Source: a virus. Taken from it: DNA of 64,000 nucleotides. Positions within the stretch are counted from its first letter, which is position 1; each line of letters opens with the position of its first letter. Of this stretch, positions 14,994-23,794 are shown piece by piece. The DNA is taken from IMG/VR virus record IMGVR_UViG_3300017917_004441, positions 36,912 to 100,911 of that record. One strand, 5' to 3'. The notes beneath the pieces are model-generated. The model worked only from the letters and a program-made list of their open reading frames with translations, had not been told where the DNA came from and made no database searches. A program made the position numbers and the translations under genes.

Positions 14994-16036
14994 TGGCACT
15001 TCCAAAAAAACAAATAATTCCAAATATCAATCTTACCCCTGAAAAGATTCTTTATCAGAGGAGAGAACAACTATTGGATTATATCAAAGATGACGGAACT
15101 TATCTTCCAAAGAGTTTATTACACGCTGATTTGGATAAGGGGTTCTTGGATTTTGTAAAAGAAGATTTACGAACGGTAGTTGAAGGGTCTGTTATTCAAA
15201 CCGTTGATATAATTATCACCACACAAAATTGGGCTCAGTTGACTGAGACTTGGAATTTTTCGGATTTAAATGGAAATCCTGAATTACCTTTTATTACAAC
15301 AGTAAGAAATCCTGATGTAAAATATGGTAGTAATCCAGCCATCATTTATAACATACCCAATCGTAGAGAATATTTTTATGCCGCGGTTCCTTCGTGGAAT
15401 GGTAACGTAAAAGGTTTGGATATTTACAAAATCCCACAACCTGTTCCTGTGGATATCACTTATAACGTGAAAATATTGAGTAATCGTATGAGGGAACTCA
15501 ATGAATTCAATAAAAACGTTATTCAGACTTTTGCCTCAAGACAAGCCTACAGACAAATCAACGGACATTACATTCCTATTATTATGAATAATATTACAGA
15601 TGAGTCTGTCGTTGATATAGGGAGACGTAGATTTTACATCCAAAACTATGAGTTCACGATGTTAGCATTTCTTTTGGATGAGGACGAGTTTGAAGTTGCT
15701 CCCGCAGTCTCAAGAGTATTCAACACCTTTGAGTTAGTGAACAACGTAAGACCTAGTAAGAAAAAATCCTTTCCCGAAAACCCTGACACATTTGAATACT
15801 CAATGATCTACCCCCCAAGTGGATTGACTAAATCAATAGTCGTGGATTATACGGGTGACTTATCAATTAACAGAACTGTTAACGTGTCAACCTATGACGT
15901 GTATATCAACGATGATTTTTACGGGTCTGATGTCAGTTTGATTCAGGTAAATACTAATGAAACTCTAAGGGTTGATATAACCCCCACTGACTTGACTCAA
16001 CCATCTGAGATAGTCTACGGGGTCAAGTTAGTATGA
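14993..16036 (+). CDS. Tail completion/sheath-terminator candidate
   Basis: This 347-residue protein has ILYQRREQLLDYIKDDGTYLPKSLLHADLD near the N-terminus, followed by a DIIITTQNWAQLTETWNF segment and a C-terminal beta domain (SIVVDYTGDLSINRTV onward). The first 250 residues carry a fold pattern shared by proteins placed between neck and sheath genes in T4-like phages, so a gp3/gp15-type tail-end role is plausible. It starts 1 base inside the previous stop and is followed by a convergent small gene whose end overlaps by 9 bases. No enzymatic motif is present. Confidence 0.45.
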   Translation: MALPKKQIIPNINLTPEKILYQRREQLLDYIKDDGTYLPKSLLHADLDKGFLDFVKEDLRTVVEGSVIQTVDIIITTQNWAQLTETWNFSDLNGNPELPFITTVRNPDVKYGSNPAIIYNIPNRREYFYAAVPSWNGNVKGLDIYKIPQPVPVDITYNVKILSNRMRELNEFNKNVIQTFASRQAYRQINGHYIPIIMNNITDESVVDIGRRRFYIQNYEFTMLAFLLDEDEFEVAPAVSRVFNTFELVNNVRPSKKKSFPENPDTFEYSMIYPPSGLTKSIVVDYTGDLSINRTVNVSTYDVYINDDFYGSDVSLIQVNTNETLRVDITPTDLTQPSEIVYGVKLV

Positions 16037-16186
16037 GTCTCCGTAGATGTCCCTTTTTTCCTGACATTTTTCCAAAATAAGGTTCTCTAAAAACTTATAC
16101 ATTTTCAAACCGTTCTTGTCACAATATTTTTTCAGAACAGAATGCGTCTGAGATGATATCTTTAGATTTTTGATTTCTTTTTTCAT
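16028..16186 (-). CDS. Small ribbon-helix-helix-like protein
   Basis: This 52-residue basic protein has a short strand (IKNLKIS) followed by two helices, typical of ribbon-helix-helix or Arc-like phage regulators. The ATG at 16186 is preferred over an upstream in-frame ATG at 16219, because the upstream one lies inside a hairpin-forming leader immediately after the promoter element. Its end overlaps the convergent 14993 gene by 9 bases. It is probably a DNA-binding regulator, but the evidence is limited by its size. Confidence 0.5.
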   Translation of the reverse strand: MKKEIKNLKISSQTHSVLKKYCDKNGLKMYKFLENLILEKCQEKRDIYGDSY

Positions 16187-16198
16187 AGTGAGAAAAAA

Positions 16199-16216
16199 GG
16201 CAGAAAAAAAACTGCC
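16199..16216 (-). terminator. Hairpin with T run in the leader of the small RHH-like gene
   Basis: On the minus strand GGCAG, eight T, CTGCC, then six T: a terminator-shaped hairpin between the promoter-like element (16229-16222) and the ATG at 16186. On the plus strand it could also act weakly after the 14993 gene. Confidence 0.5.
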
Positions 16217-16221
16217 CATTT

Positions 16222-16229
16222 TATAAATA
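16222..16229 (-). promoter_or_regulatory. TATTTATA element for the small minus-strand gene
   Basis: On the minus strand it reads CTATTTATAAAAT, 35 bases before the chosen ATG at 16186. Confidence 0.5.
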
Positions 16230-16265
16230 GAAAAGATTAAGTAAAGTTTTTGGGTTTTTGCCGAA

Positions 16266-16273
16266 TATTTATG
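16266..16273 (+). promoter_or_regulatory. TATTTATG element upstream of tail sheath
   Basis: GAATATTTATGTAATA, ending 34 bases before the sheath ATG. This leaves a long A-rich leader without a Shine-Dalgarno sequence. Confidence 0.55.
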
Positions 16274-16307
16274 TAATAAAAATAAATTTTATTGAACCTA
16301 AAACAAA

Positions 16308-19300
16308 ATGGCAGTATCAAATAAAATATTCGTATCTCCTGGAGTCTATACTTCTGAAAGAGATTTGAGTTTTGTAGCTCAAAGTGTGGGTGTAACAACT
16401 TTGGGTCTGGTTGGTGAAACACAAATCGGTCCCGCATTTGAGCCAATCTTTATAACAAATTACGATGAGTTCGAAGCTTTCTTCGGTGGAACTCTTCCGG
16501 AAAAATTTGAAAACACACAAATTCCTAAATATGAATTGGCGTACATCGCCAAATCTTACCTACAACAGTCTAACCAATTGTTTGTTACTCGTGTACTTGG
16601 TCTATCAGGTTATGATGCGGGTCCTTCTTGGTCTTTATTGACTGTTGCGAACGTTGATTCTGCCACTGTTGCTTTGAATGGTTTGTCAACATCTTTCTCT
16701 GTAGGATTCACAGGATGTACTAATGGAACAGGTGTTACTTTTACAGGTGGTGCTTTCGCTCCTCAGATCTTAGGAAATCTAAACAGTCCTTACCCTATGT
16801 TGAATGGTGGTGAGAGTACTATCGCAACTGACGTATCTGATTTCCTTCAAGGAATCATTGACCTACCAGCATCTTCAGGTTACACCGCAGCTTACTTCGG
16901 TACTATTCCTGACGCTAACTTCAATGCTTTGTCACCAACTTATACTGCATCAACAAACGTATTCGGAGTATCAGGTCTTTCTGAATCAACCGCTGACTAC
17001 ACTTCACCAAACAACGACTCTTGGTACTACTCTAACTTTGATTTGACAGGTGGAACAGGATATTCAGGTTACTCATTCTTTGGAGTGGTAACTCAATTGG
17101 ATGCTTTTGGTCCTTCAGGATGTTTCTCAGGAACAGTATCAGGTACGGTATTCAACTACGCAGGTACTGCATATGATGGTTGGGGAGACTTGGTTGTTGC
17201 AACTTGGAGATCTCGTGGTATTTCTCTTTATGGTACTGGTCAAGACGGTCCATCTTATGTTGTGACAGGAACTACCGATGTTATCATTGACTGTTCAGGA
17301 ATTTACTCAGGTATCACATTCAATCCATATGCTACTTTCAACCTTTCAGGTGTTACTGCAGACGGTACTGATTTCGCATTTACAACTTCTATGAACTCAG
17401 GTGATCCAAACTACATCACCAAGGTATTCGGTATAACTAACTTTGGTAAACCAAGAAATGAGGTTCCGTTGTTCGTTGAAGAACAATTCCAAAATATGTT
17501 GAACTACGGTTACAACCAAGGATTCATTCGCGGTCTACAATGTGCACCATTGGCACTTCCTGGTTTGAGATATTCTCCTAACACAGCAACTATTGCTAAC
17601 TACGTTGAAAAATACCAAGACGCTGAATCACCATGGGTGGTTTCTGAATTGGAAGGCACAACTGTTGACAGATTGTTCAGAGTTATCACTATTGCTGACG
17701 GTAATGGAGCAAACGCTCAAATCAAAGTAACAATTGAAAACATCTCTTTCAACAGTGCATCATTTGACGTTGGTGTAAGAAGTTTCTTTGACACTGACTC
17801 AAACCCTGTTTACTTGGAGAAATTTACTCAGTGTACTATGGATCCATCAAGCAACAGTTACATCGGTGTGAAAATCGGTACTGCTGATGGTGAGTACGCA
17901 CTTCTTTCTAAGTACATCATGTTGGAGTTGAACGACAAAGCTAACCCTGATTCAGTACCTTGTGGTTTTGAAGGTTATGTTATTCGTTCATACGGATCTG
18001 CTCAACCACCATACCCTGTTTACAAAACAGCATATAACTACCCTGGTGAAGTTGTAGGTAACCCACCTTTCAACATTCCTTTCGGTCCAAACCAAATCTT
18101 GTCACCTGGTGACAACGTAAGACGTACCTTCTTGGGAATTTCTTCACAAATAGGTTATGACCCTGATTTCTTCCAATACAAGGGAAGACAAGCACCAATT
18201 AATTTGTGTAACGTTGATTCACTTCCATGGAATTACATCACAAAAGGATTCCACATGGATTCAGGAGCAACTGTTGTAACAATCACCTCAGGTCCTACCG
18301 CAGGTACACCAGCATTTGATTGTGGTGATGCTTCCTTCCAATCTAATCCTACAGATCCAGCTAACCCATACTACACAATCCAAGCTCGTAAATTTGCATT
18401 CTTGGTACAAGGTGGATTTGATGGTTGGGACATTTACCGTGAGTACAGAACTAACGATGACAGATACCAAATTGGTGGTTCATTGTGGCAGAGAGGTGCT
18501 TGTCCATCAACTCGTTACCCACTAGCAGATGGTTGGGGAGCATTCAAATTGATTGACCAAGATGGTTTCTCTGAGTTCTCAACTTCTGACTACTACGCAT
18601 ACCTATTGGGTATTTCAACTTTCAGTAACCCTGAAGCGGTAAACATCAACGTGTTCGCTACTCCTGGTATTGACTACATCAACAACTCTAACTTGGTTGA
18701 ACAAGCAATTGATATGGTTACATATCAGAGAGCTGACTCACTTTACATCGTGACAACTCCTGACTGTAACGTTCTTATCCCAACAAACACGGATAACATT
18801 GTTCCTCCAACTGAAGCTGTTGATAACTTGAATAACACAGGTATTGATTCTAACTACACAGCAACATACTACCCATGGATCTTGGTTAGAGATACTGTAA
18901 ACAACACCCAAATCTACATCCCACCAACAAATGAGGTTTGTAGAAACTTGGCTCTTACAGATAACATATCATTCCCATGGTTCGCAACCGCGGGTTACAC
19001 AAGAGGTTTGGTAAATGCTGTCAAGGCACGTATCAAACTAACACAAGACCAAAGAGATACTCTTTACCAAGGTCGTATCAACCCAATTGCTACCTTCTCT
19101 GACGTAGGTACTGTAATTTGGGGTAACAAGACTCTTCAAATCGCTGACACTGCTCTAAACAGAATCAACGTAAGAAGATTGTTACTACAGGCTCGTAAGT
19201 TGATCTCAGCAGTTGCGGTTAGATTGTTGTTTGAACAAAATGACGCTAAAGTACGTCAAGACTTCCTTGACTCAGTAAACCCAATCCTTGACGCAATCAG

Positions 19301-19469
19301 AAGAGACCGTGGTCTATACGATTTCCGTGTAACAGTTTCTAATGATCCTGCTGATTTGGATAGAAATACTTTGACAGGTAAGATCTACTTGAAACCTACC
19401 AAGGCTCTTGAATTCATTGATATTGAGTTCTTGATCACTCCGACAGGTGCATCGTTTGAGAATATCTAA
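16308..19469 (+). CDS. gp18: Contractile tail sheath protein (gp18-like)
   Basis: This 1053-residue sheath subunit is longer than T4 gp18 (659). The N-terminus has the family signature SPGVYTSERDLSFVAQSVG, GLVGETQIGPAFEP and DEFEAFFGG. The C-terminal 150 residues hold the conserved core (NVRRLLLQARKLISAVAVRL, DFRVTVSNDPAD, LTGKIYLKPTKALEFIDIEF) that forms the interlocking arms. Residues about 110-370 are a Gly/Ser/Thr-rich expansion likely exposed on the tail surface. It is preceded by a TATTTATG element and followed by a strong hairpin. Bases in this gene look adapted for high expression, as expected for the most abundant tail protein. Confidence 0.93.
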   Translation: MAVSNKIFVSPGVYTSERDLSFVAQSVGVTTLGLVGETQIGPAFEPIFITNYDEFEAFFGGTLPEKFENTQIPKYELAYIAKSYLQQSNQLFVTRVLGLSGYDAGPSWSLLTVANVDSATVALNGLSTSFSVGFTGCTNGTGVTFTGGAFAPQILGNLNSPYPMLNGGESTIATDVSDFLQGIIDLPASSGYTAAYFGTIPDANFNALSPTYTASTNVFGVSGLSESTADYTSPNNDSWYYSNFDLTGGTGYSGYSFFGVVTQLDAFGPSGCFSGTVSGTVFNYAGTAYDGWGDLVVATWRSRGISLYGTGQDGPSYVVTGTTDVIIDCSGIYSGITFNPYATFNLSGVTADGTDFAFTTSMNSGDPNYITKVFGITNFGKPRNEVPLFVEEQFQNMLNYGYNQGFIRGLQCAPLALPGLRYSPNTATIANYVEKYQDAESPWVVSELEGTTVDRLFRVITIADGNGANAQIKVTIENISFNSASFDVGVRSFFDTDSNPVYLEKFTQCTMDPSSNSYIGVKIGTADGEYALLSKYIMLELNDKANPDSVPCGFEGYVIRSYGSAQPPYPVYKTAYNYPGEVVGNPPFNIPFGPNQILSPGDNVRRTFLGISSQIGYDPDFFQYKGRQAPINLCNVDSLPWNYITKGFHMDSGATVVTITSGPTAGTPAFDCGDASFQSNPTDPANPYYTIQARKFAFLVQGGFDGWDIYREYRTNDDRYQIGGSLWQRGACPSTRYPLADGWGAFKLIDQDGFSEFSTSDYYAYLLGISTFSNPEAVNINVFATPGIDYINNSNLVEQAIDMVTYQRADSLYIVTTPDCNVLIPTNTDNIVPPTEAVDNLNNTGIDSNYTATYYPWILVRDTVNNTQIYIPPTNEVCRNLALTDNISFPWFATAGYTRGLVNAVKARIKLTQDQRDTLYQGRINPIATFSDVGTVIWGNKTLQIADTALNRINVRRLLLQARKLISAVAVRLLFEQNDAKVRQDFLDSVNPILDAIRRDRGLYDFRVTVSNDPADLDRNTLTGKIYLKPTKALEFIDIEFLITPTGASFENI

Positions 19470-19480
19470 TATAAACAAAT

Positions 19481-19500
19481 GGTGGGGGGAAACCCCCACC
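19481..19500 (+). terminator. Hairpin terminator after tail sheath
   Basis: GGTGGGGG (19481-19488), GAAA tetraloop, CCCCCACC (19493-19500): an 8-bp GC-rich stem with a stable GNRA loop. The T tract is weak, so it may also work as a 3' stability hairpin. Confidence 0.7.
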
Positions 19501-19519
19501 TTAGCCTTTAAAATAATTT

Positions 19520-20329
19520 ATGAGTAAAATAATAGAAGAAGGATTTGATGATTTGGGGATGCCAACTCTCAAATACTATGCTTTTGACTGGGATGACAAT
19601 TTGATGTTCATGCCGACCAAGATTATTGTTCAGGATGAAGACGGAAAAGAAATCGGTATGTCTACCGAAGATTTCGCGGAACACAGAACAAAGATCGGCA
19701 AGGAACCATTCAAATACGAAGGTAAGACCATTACTGGTTTTGCATCCGATCCGTTCAGAAACTTCACTACAAAGGGTGACAAACAGTTTTTGATTGACAG
19801 TATGAAGGCAAAACCCGGACCGGCTTGGGCGGATTTCGTAGAGGCGGTAAATAACGGGTCTATCTTCTCAATTATCACGGCAAGAGGACACAATCCAAAC
19901 ACACTAAAAGAAGCGGTTTACAATATGATTGTGTCTGACCATATGGGTCTGAATAAAGATTTATTGATTAAGAATCTTAAAAAATTCCGTGACTTTGTGG
20001 GTGATGGAAAAAAAGGGAAACAAGATATGATCCGTGAATATATGGACCTTCTCAAGTTCTATCCTGTAACCTATGGTGAGGGTTCGGCTTCTAATCCTGA
20101 AGAACTAAAAGTTCAAGCAATGAAAGAATTCATTTCCTATGTAAAGCAACAAGCAAAAGAACTAGGACAGAATGTATTCTTAAAGGACGATGTAAAGAAC
20201 AGATTTATACCTCAAATAGGATTTTCAGATGATGATATAAGAAATGTAGAAGTAATGAAGAAGCATTTTGAAGATGAACCAGTTCTTAAGACTTATTCTA
20301 CTGCTGGAGGTGTTAAGACTAGATATTAG
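19520..20329 (+). CDS. HAD-superfamily-like phosphatase/hydrolase
   Basis: This 269-residue protein has the HAD motif order: motif I YAFDWDDNL (D23, D25), motif II FSIITARG (Thr120), and the acidic motif IV IGFSDDD (residues 234-240). Motif III lysine is likely in the central basic stretch but not certain. D25 followed by Asp-Asn rather than Gly-Thr is atypical. HAD enzymes dephosphorylate small molecules or nucleic-acid ends. Its position between sheath and tube genes is unusual, since T4 has none there. It has its own leader after the sheath hairpin. Confidence 0.7.
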   Translation: MSKIIEEGFDDLGMPTLKYYAFDWDDNLMFMPTKIIVQDEDGKEIGMSTEDFAEHRTKIGKEPFKYEGKTITGFASDPFRNFTTKGDKQFLIDSMKAKPGPAWADFVEAVNNGSIFSIITARGHNPNTLKEAVYNMIVSDHMGLNKDLLIKNLKKFRDFVGDGKKGKQDMIREYMDLLKFYPVTYGEGSASNPEELKVQAMKEFISYVKQQAKELGQNVFLKDDVKNRFIPQIGFSDDDIRNVEVMKKHFEDEPVLKTYSTAGGVKTRY

Positions 20330-20381
20330 AGAGAATAAATTTTTGAAAAACAAAGTAAAGTCAAAAAATTTTAAACGGCAG

Positions 20382-20389
20382 TATTTATA
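20382..20389 (+). promoter_or_regulatory. TATTTATA element upstream of tail tube
   Basis: CAGTATTTATAATAAAC, ending 37 bases before the tube ATG; the leader between them is almost pure A. Confidence 0.65.
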
Positions 20390-20426
20390 ATAAACTAAAA
20401 TAAAAAAACAAAAAAAATAACATACC

Positions 20427-20915
20427 ATGGCAGACTTATTAATGAAAATGCCGGTTCCTTATGAACCAAAAAGAACCAACAGGTTTATCCTACGTTTTGA
20501 TTCCACGTTGGGTATTAACGAATGGTTCGTTGAATCAACGGGTCGTCCAAGTATTGACATCAACCCTGTTGAGATTCCATTCTTGAACACTTCTACATTT
20601 GTTGCAGGAAGATTCAAATGGAATTCTATAAATGTTAAATTCCGTGACCCAATCGGTCCATCAGCAACTCAGGCTCTTATGGAGTGGGTTCGTCTACACG
20701 CTGAATCAGTGACTGGTCGTATGGGTTACGCTGCGGGATATAAGAAAAACGTTGACCTTGAAATGTTGGACCCAACAGGAGTTGTTGTGGAAAAATGGAT
20801 TTTGGAAGGAACGATGATTACAAAAACAGCTTGGTCTGAAGCTAACTACTCTCAGGACTCATTGGCTACTTTGGATGCAACTCTCCAAATGGATCGTTGT
20901 ATCTTGGTTTACTAA
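20427..20915 (+). CDS. gp19: Tail tube protein (gp19-like)
   Basis: This 162-residue protein has almost exactly the length of T4 gp19 (163). It has the tube pattern: NRFILRFDSTLGINEWFVESTGRPSI near the N-terminus, WNSINVKFRDPIGPSATQALMEWVRLH in the centre, and LEMLDPTGVVVEKWILEGTMI, ending in strands. It lies downstream of the sheath gene as in T4, though separated by the HAD-like gene. It has its own TATTTATA element and a strong downstream terminator, consistent with high independent expression. Confidence 0.93.
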   Translation: MADLLMKMPVPYEPKRTNRFILRFDSTLGINEWFVESTGRPSIDINPVEIPFLNTSTFVAGRFKWNSINVKFRDPIGPSATQALMEWVRLHAESVTGRMGYAAGYKKNVDLEMLDPTGVVVEKWILEGTMITKTAWSEANYSQDSLATLDATLQMDRCILVY

Positions 20916-20962
20916 GGTGTTTACTTTTTATTGTTGATTAATAAGCAACTCATGGTATAATT

Positions 20963-20994
20963 AACACAGGGACAAACTCCCTGTGTTTTTTTTT
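20963..20994 (+). terminator. Intrinsic terminator after tail tube
   Basis: AACACAGGGA (20963-20972), loop CAAAC, TCCCTGTGTT (20978-20987), then T to 20994. The next gene starts at 20995, directly after the T tract. Confidence 0.9.
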
Positions 20995-21744
20995 ATGGAA
21001 AATGATGTAAAAATGTACGGACAACAAGATTTTTCACTTCCACACGATGTGGTGAAACTTCCGTCTGAAGGAAAATTTTATAAGAATAAAAAGAAGAGTG
21101 TCAAAGTCGGATACCTCACAGCTGCGGATGAAAACATCATTATGGCGGCAAAAGCTGAAGATATGATTATGACACTCCTTAGAGCAAAGGTCTACGAACC
21201 TGACCTTCGTCCCGATGATATGTTGAATGGAGACATTGAGGCAATCCTCATTTTCTTGAGAAACACATCATTTGGTTCTGAATACAAAATTCAAGTAACC
21301 GACCCCGAGACAGGGAAAAGATTTGCAAGTGAAATCCAATTGGATGAGTTGGATATCAAAAGAGGAGAAGTAGAACCTCAAGAAGATGGTACATTTTTGG
21401 TTGAGTTACCAAAGTCAGGTGTCCAAGTAAAAATTCGTCCTCTAACCTATAAGGAGATTATGGAGATTAACAAACAGGCTGAATCATATCCTGTTGGAAG
21501 AGTTGCACCAAAAGTAACTTGGAAACTTCAAAAACAAATTGTCTCTGTCGGTGGTGATGAAAACCCATCAACAATTGTCAAATTTATTGAGGGTCTACCC
21601 ATAATGGATTCAAAATTCATCCGAAACTTTTTGGATGCCAACGAACCAAGATTGGATCTAAGAAGATCTGTAACCGCCCCGTCAGGAGAAAGAGTGACCG
21701 TTGATGTCACTTTCGGGGCTGAATTTTTTCGCGTTTTCTTCTGA
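20995..21744 (+). CDS. gp26: gp26-like baseplate/tail assembly protein
   Basis: This 249-residue protein matches the T4 gp26-type family: PHDVVKLPSEGKFY at the N-terminus, a central VKIRPLTYKEIMEIN motif, KFIRNFLDANEPRLDL, and a GAEFFRVFF C-terminus. The ATG at 20995 is chosen over an in-frame GTG in the terminator region. It sits directly upstream of a small overlapping ORF and the tape measure gene. That is the position of tape-measure chaperones in other tailed phages, so an assembly-chaperone role may be its true job. Confidence 0.8.
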   Translation: MENDVKMYGQQDFSLPHDVVKLPSEGKFYKNKKKSVKVGYLTAADENIIMAAKAEDMIMTLLRAKVYEPDLRPDDMLNGDIEAILIFLRNTSFGSEYKIQVTDPETGKRFASEIQLDELDIKRGEVEPQEDGTFLVELPKSGVQVKIRPLTYKEIMEINKQAESYPVGRVAPKVTWKLQKQIVSVGGDENPSTIVKFIEGLPIMDSKFIRNFLDANEPRLDLRRSVTAPSGERVTVDVTFGAEFFRVFF

Positions 21745-21883
21745 TTATTCCAAGTACCAATTAGACGAATTCTTTGTCTTGGCAAAACAATTGGGTATTT
21801 CGTGGACGGAATACCACAAAATACCGACATATGCTCGGAGATATTTGATTGACAAAGTTTTGGAGACAACTAAAAAAGATTGA
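21704..21883 (+). CDS. Small ORF overlapping gp26, possible tail-assembly chaperone extension
   Basis: This 59-residue ORF overlaps the end of the gp26-like gene by 41 bases in the +1 (or -2) frame and ends 32 bases before the tape measure gene. The part after the overlap (YQLDEFFVLAKQLGISWTEYHKIPTYARRYLIDKVLE) is helical and charged, like the second half of G/GT-type tail assembly chaperones. It could be read from its own ATG at 21704 or reached by ribosomal frameshifting at the T6 run 21724-21729. Which one happens cannot be told here. Confidence 0.55.
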   Translation: MSLSGLNFFAFSSDYSKYQLDEFFVLAKQLGISWTEYHKIPTYARRYLIDKVLETTKKD

Positions 21884-21889
21884 TGATTC

Positions 21890-21897
21890 TATTTATT
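21890..21897 (+). promoter_or_regulatory. TATTTATT element upstream of the tape measure gene
   Basis: TTCTATTTATTAGAA, ending 18 bases before the ATG at 21916. It has a one-base deviation from the common form. Confidence 0.45.
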
Positions 21898-21915
21898 AGA
21901 ATCAGATAAGATCGC

Positions 21916-23751
21916 ATGCAAGCACCAAATCCGAACCCAAATCCTACACCAAACCAAAACCCTAGTCAGATTGCTCAAATTGTTGAGAAGTTAAGACAGG
22001 GTGTTGAGGATGCCTTTTCCACATTGAGTGCCCGTACAGTTGAATTGGAGAGGGACTTTACGACTTTTAATGCAAAGTTTGCCGGTGAAATAGGACAAAC
22101 ACAAAAAGCAATTATCGGATTACGCGAGGAGATTGCTGTTGCTACACCTGGTATATCGGGTTTGGGTGGTGATTTACAAGATGTGTTGAATATTGAGTTA
22201 TCAATAGCTCGAGCCTTAGGTACAAACATTATCACATTAGGTGAGACAGTAGAAGACCTGTTCGTGGCGGGTAAAGCTGTTGGTGTTGCCTCTGATGAAG
22301 TTGGTGCCATGGTTGGATACTTCAAAGATGCGGGTATTGAAGCCGGTCTTCTAAGAGACAGAATCCAAGAGACTGTGGATATTTCACGAAGTATTGGTGT
22401 CAACACCACCGCGGTTTTTGAACTCGTACAGAAAAATTTAGGACAACTAAATGAATACGGATTTGAAAACGGTGTTGCGGGATTATCATCTATGGCAGCA
22501 AAAGCGGTAATGATGAGAACCGACATGAGTAGAATATTCACGTTTGCTGAAAGAGTATTCTCCCCCGACAGTGCCATCAACACCGTTGCCGCATTCCAGA
22601 GGTTAGGAGTGGCTGTTGGTGATTTAGCGGATCCGTTCAGATTGATGTATTTGGCATCCGAAGACGTAGGTGAACTACAGAATCAGGTAATCAAGATGAC
22701 ATCAACGATGACATACTTTGACGAGAAAACAAAAGAATTCAAAGTATTCCCAAATGCTAAGAGAGATCTTCGTGAAATCGCTCAAGAAACTGGACTTGCT
22801 TATGACGATTTGGTGAAGTTCTCAATAGGACAACAAAAACTCAACATGATTGCCAAGGATTTCAGAATTCAAGGTATTGATGAAGAGTCAAAAATGTTTA
22901 TCTCAAACTTAGCGACCTACAGTAAAGATAGAGGAGGTTTTGTTGTCAAGATCGGAAAGGATGAAAAACTTGTCACGGAACTTACACAAGCCGATATTGA
23001 CCAATTACAACAAGAACCTGTTACTTTGGAGGAACTTGCTAAAGCATCTCTTACTGAGGACGAACTACAAACCGCTTTATTACAACAGTTGGTGGATACA
23101 TTTGCAGCCCCAACCGCGGCTTCAAGACTTGCCACTGACCCAAGAGAAGTTGCTCGTGGGATAATGATGGGGGTAAGTACTACAATGGATACTGCCATCG
23201 GAAACCAAAGAGCTGGTATTGATGCAGTGAACAAATTTGTTGAAAATTCATCCAAAAGTATTATGGACTTATTGAGTGGAGAGGGATCTCTTTCAGAGTT
23301 GTCCCAAGTAATTGGTAAAACCACGATGGATATTGAAGGTGGTTTTACAAGAATTGCTGACACAATAACTAATATGAATTTGGGTGAAGTTGTGTCTAAG
23401 TATACCTCATCAGGAAACATCATTTATGAAGGTGCTGTAAAAGCCTACGAAGGGTTGAATAATCTATATCAAAAGGTAAATAATTTTACAGTTGATAATG
23501 TAATTACACCAACTGAAAAATTACAAGCGGCACCCACAAAAACTGTAGTAGAATTTGCCGATGTCAAATATCAAGGTAATTTGAATGTTGTATTATCAAC
23601 TCCGACAGGAACACCACAGGCAGTTGCCATCACAGATCAGATGGCATATGACTTATTCCAAAACCCGACATTCCAAAAACAAAACCAAGCCGCAATACAA
23701 CAAGCATTAGCACAAAACAATTATGCGGCATTACCCAACACAGCGTCATAA
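21916..23751 (+). CDS. gp29: Tape measure protein (gp29-like)
   Basis: This 611-residue protein is close to T4 gp29 (590). After a short Asn/Pro-rich start it is helical, with long heptad-like segments (QIVEKLRQGVEDAFSTL, then LGGDLQDVLNIELSIARALG) and small-residue-rich helices. Its position directly after the gp26-like and overlapping small ORFs matches tape measure genes in general. It is followed by a TATTTATA element and a baseplate gene. No lytic motif is visible. The tape measure call rests on length, helicity and gene order. Confidence 0.7.
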   Translation: MQAPNPNPNPTPNQNPSQIAQIVEKLRQGVEDAFSTLSARTVELERDFTTFNAKFAGEIGQTQKAIIGLREEIAVATPGISGLGGDLQDVLNIELSIARALGTNIITLGETVEDLFVAGKAVGVASDEVGAMVGYFKDAGIEAGLLRDRIQETVDISRSIGVNTTAVFELVQKNLGQLNEYGFENGVAGLSSMAAKAVMMRTDMSRIFTFAERVFSPDSAINTVAAFQRLGVAVGDLADPFRLMYLASEDVGELQNQVIKMTSTMTYFDEKTKEFKVFPNAKRDLREIAQETGLAYDDLVKFSIGQQKLNMIAKDFRIQGIDEESKMFISNLATYSKDRGGFVVKIGKDEKLVTELTQADIDQLQQEPVTLEELAKASLTEDELQTALLQQLVDTFAAPTAASRLATDPREVARGIMMGVSTTMDTAIGNQRAGIDAVNKFVENSSKSIMDLLSGEGSLSELSQVIGKTTMDIEGGFTRIADTITNMNLGEVVSKYTSSGNIIYEGAVKAYEGLNNLYQKVNNFTVDNVITPTEKLQAAPTKTVVEFADVKYQGNLNVVLSTPTGTPQAVAITDQMAYDLFQNPTFQKQNQAAIQQALAQNNYAALPNTAS

Positions 23752-23770
23752 AAAAAAATATAACTTATCC

Positions 23771-23778
23771 TATTTATA
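23771..23778 (+). promoter_or_regulatory. TATTTATA element upstream of the 1641-residue baseplate protein
   Basis: TCCTATTTATAGTAATAAG, ending 16 bases before the ATG at 23795. Confidence 0.6.
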
Positions 23779-23794
23779 GTAATAAGTAAAAAGG

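Noticed and set aside
16187-16219. Upstream ATG at 16219 as start of the small minus-strand protein
   Set aside because: It lies 2 bases from the promoter element and would encode the hairpin; the ATG at 16186 gives a normal leader and a typical RHH start.
21975-22583. Long open frame (202 codons) antisense to the tape measure gene
   Set aside because: It lies wholly inside a well-supported gene, has no leader of its own, and reads as low-complexity Ser/Ala/Pro sequence from the opposite strand.
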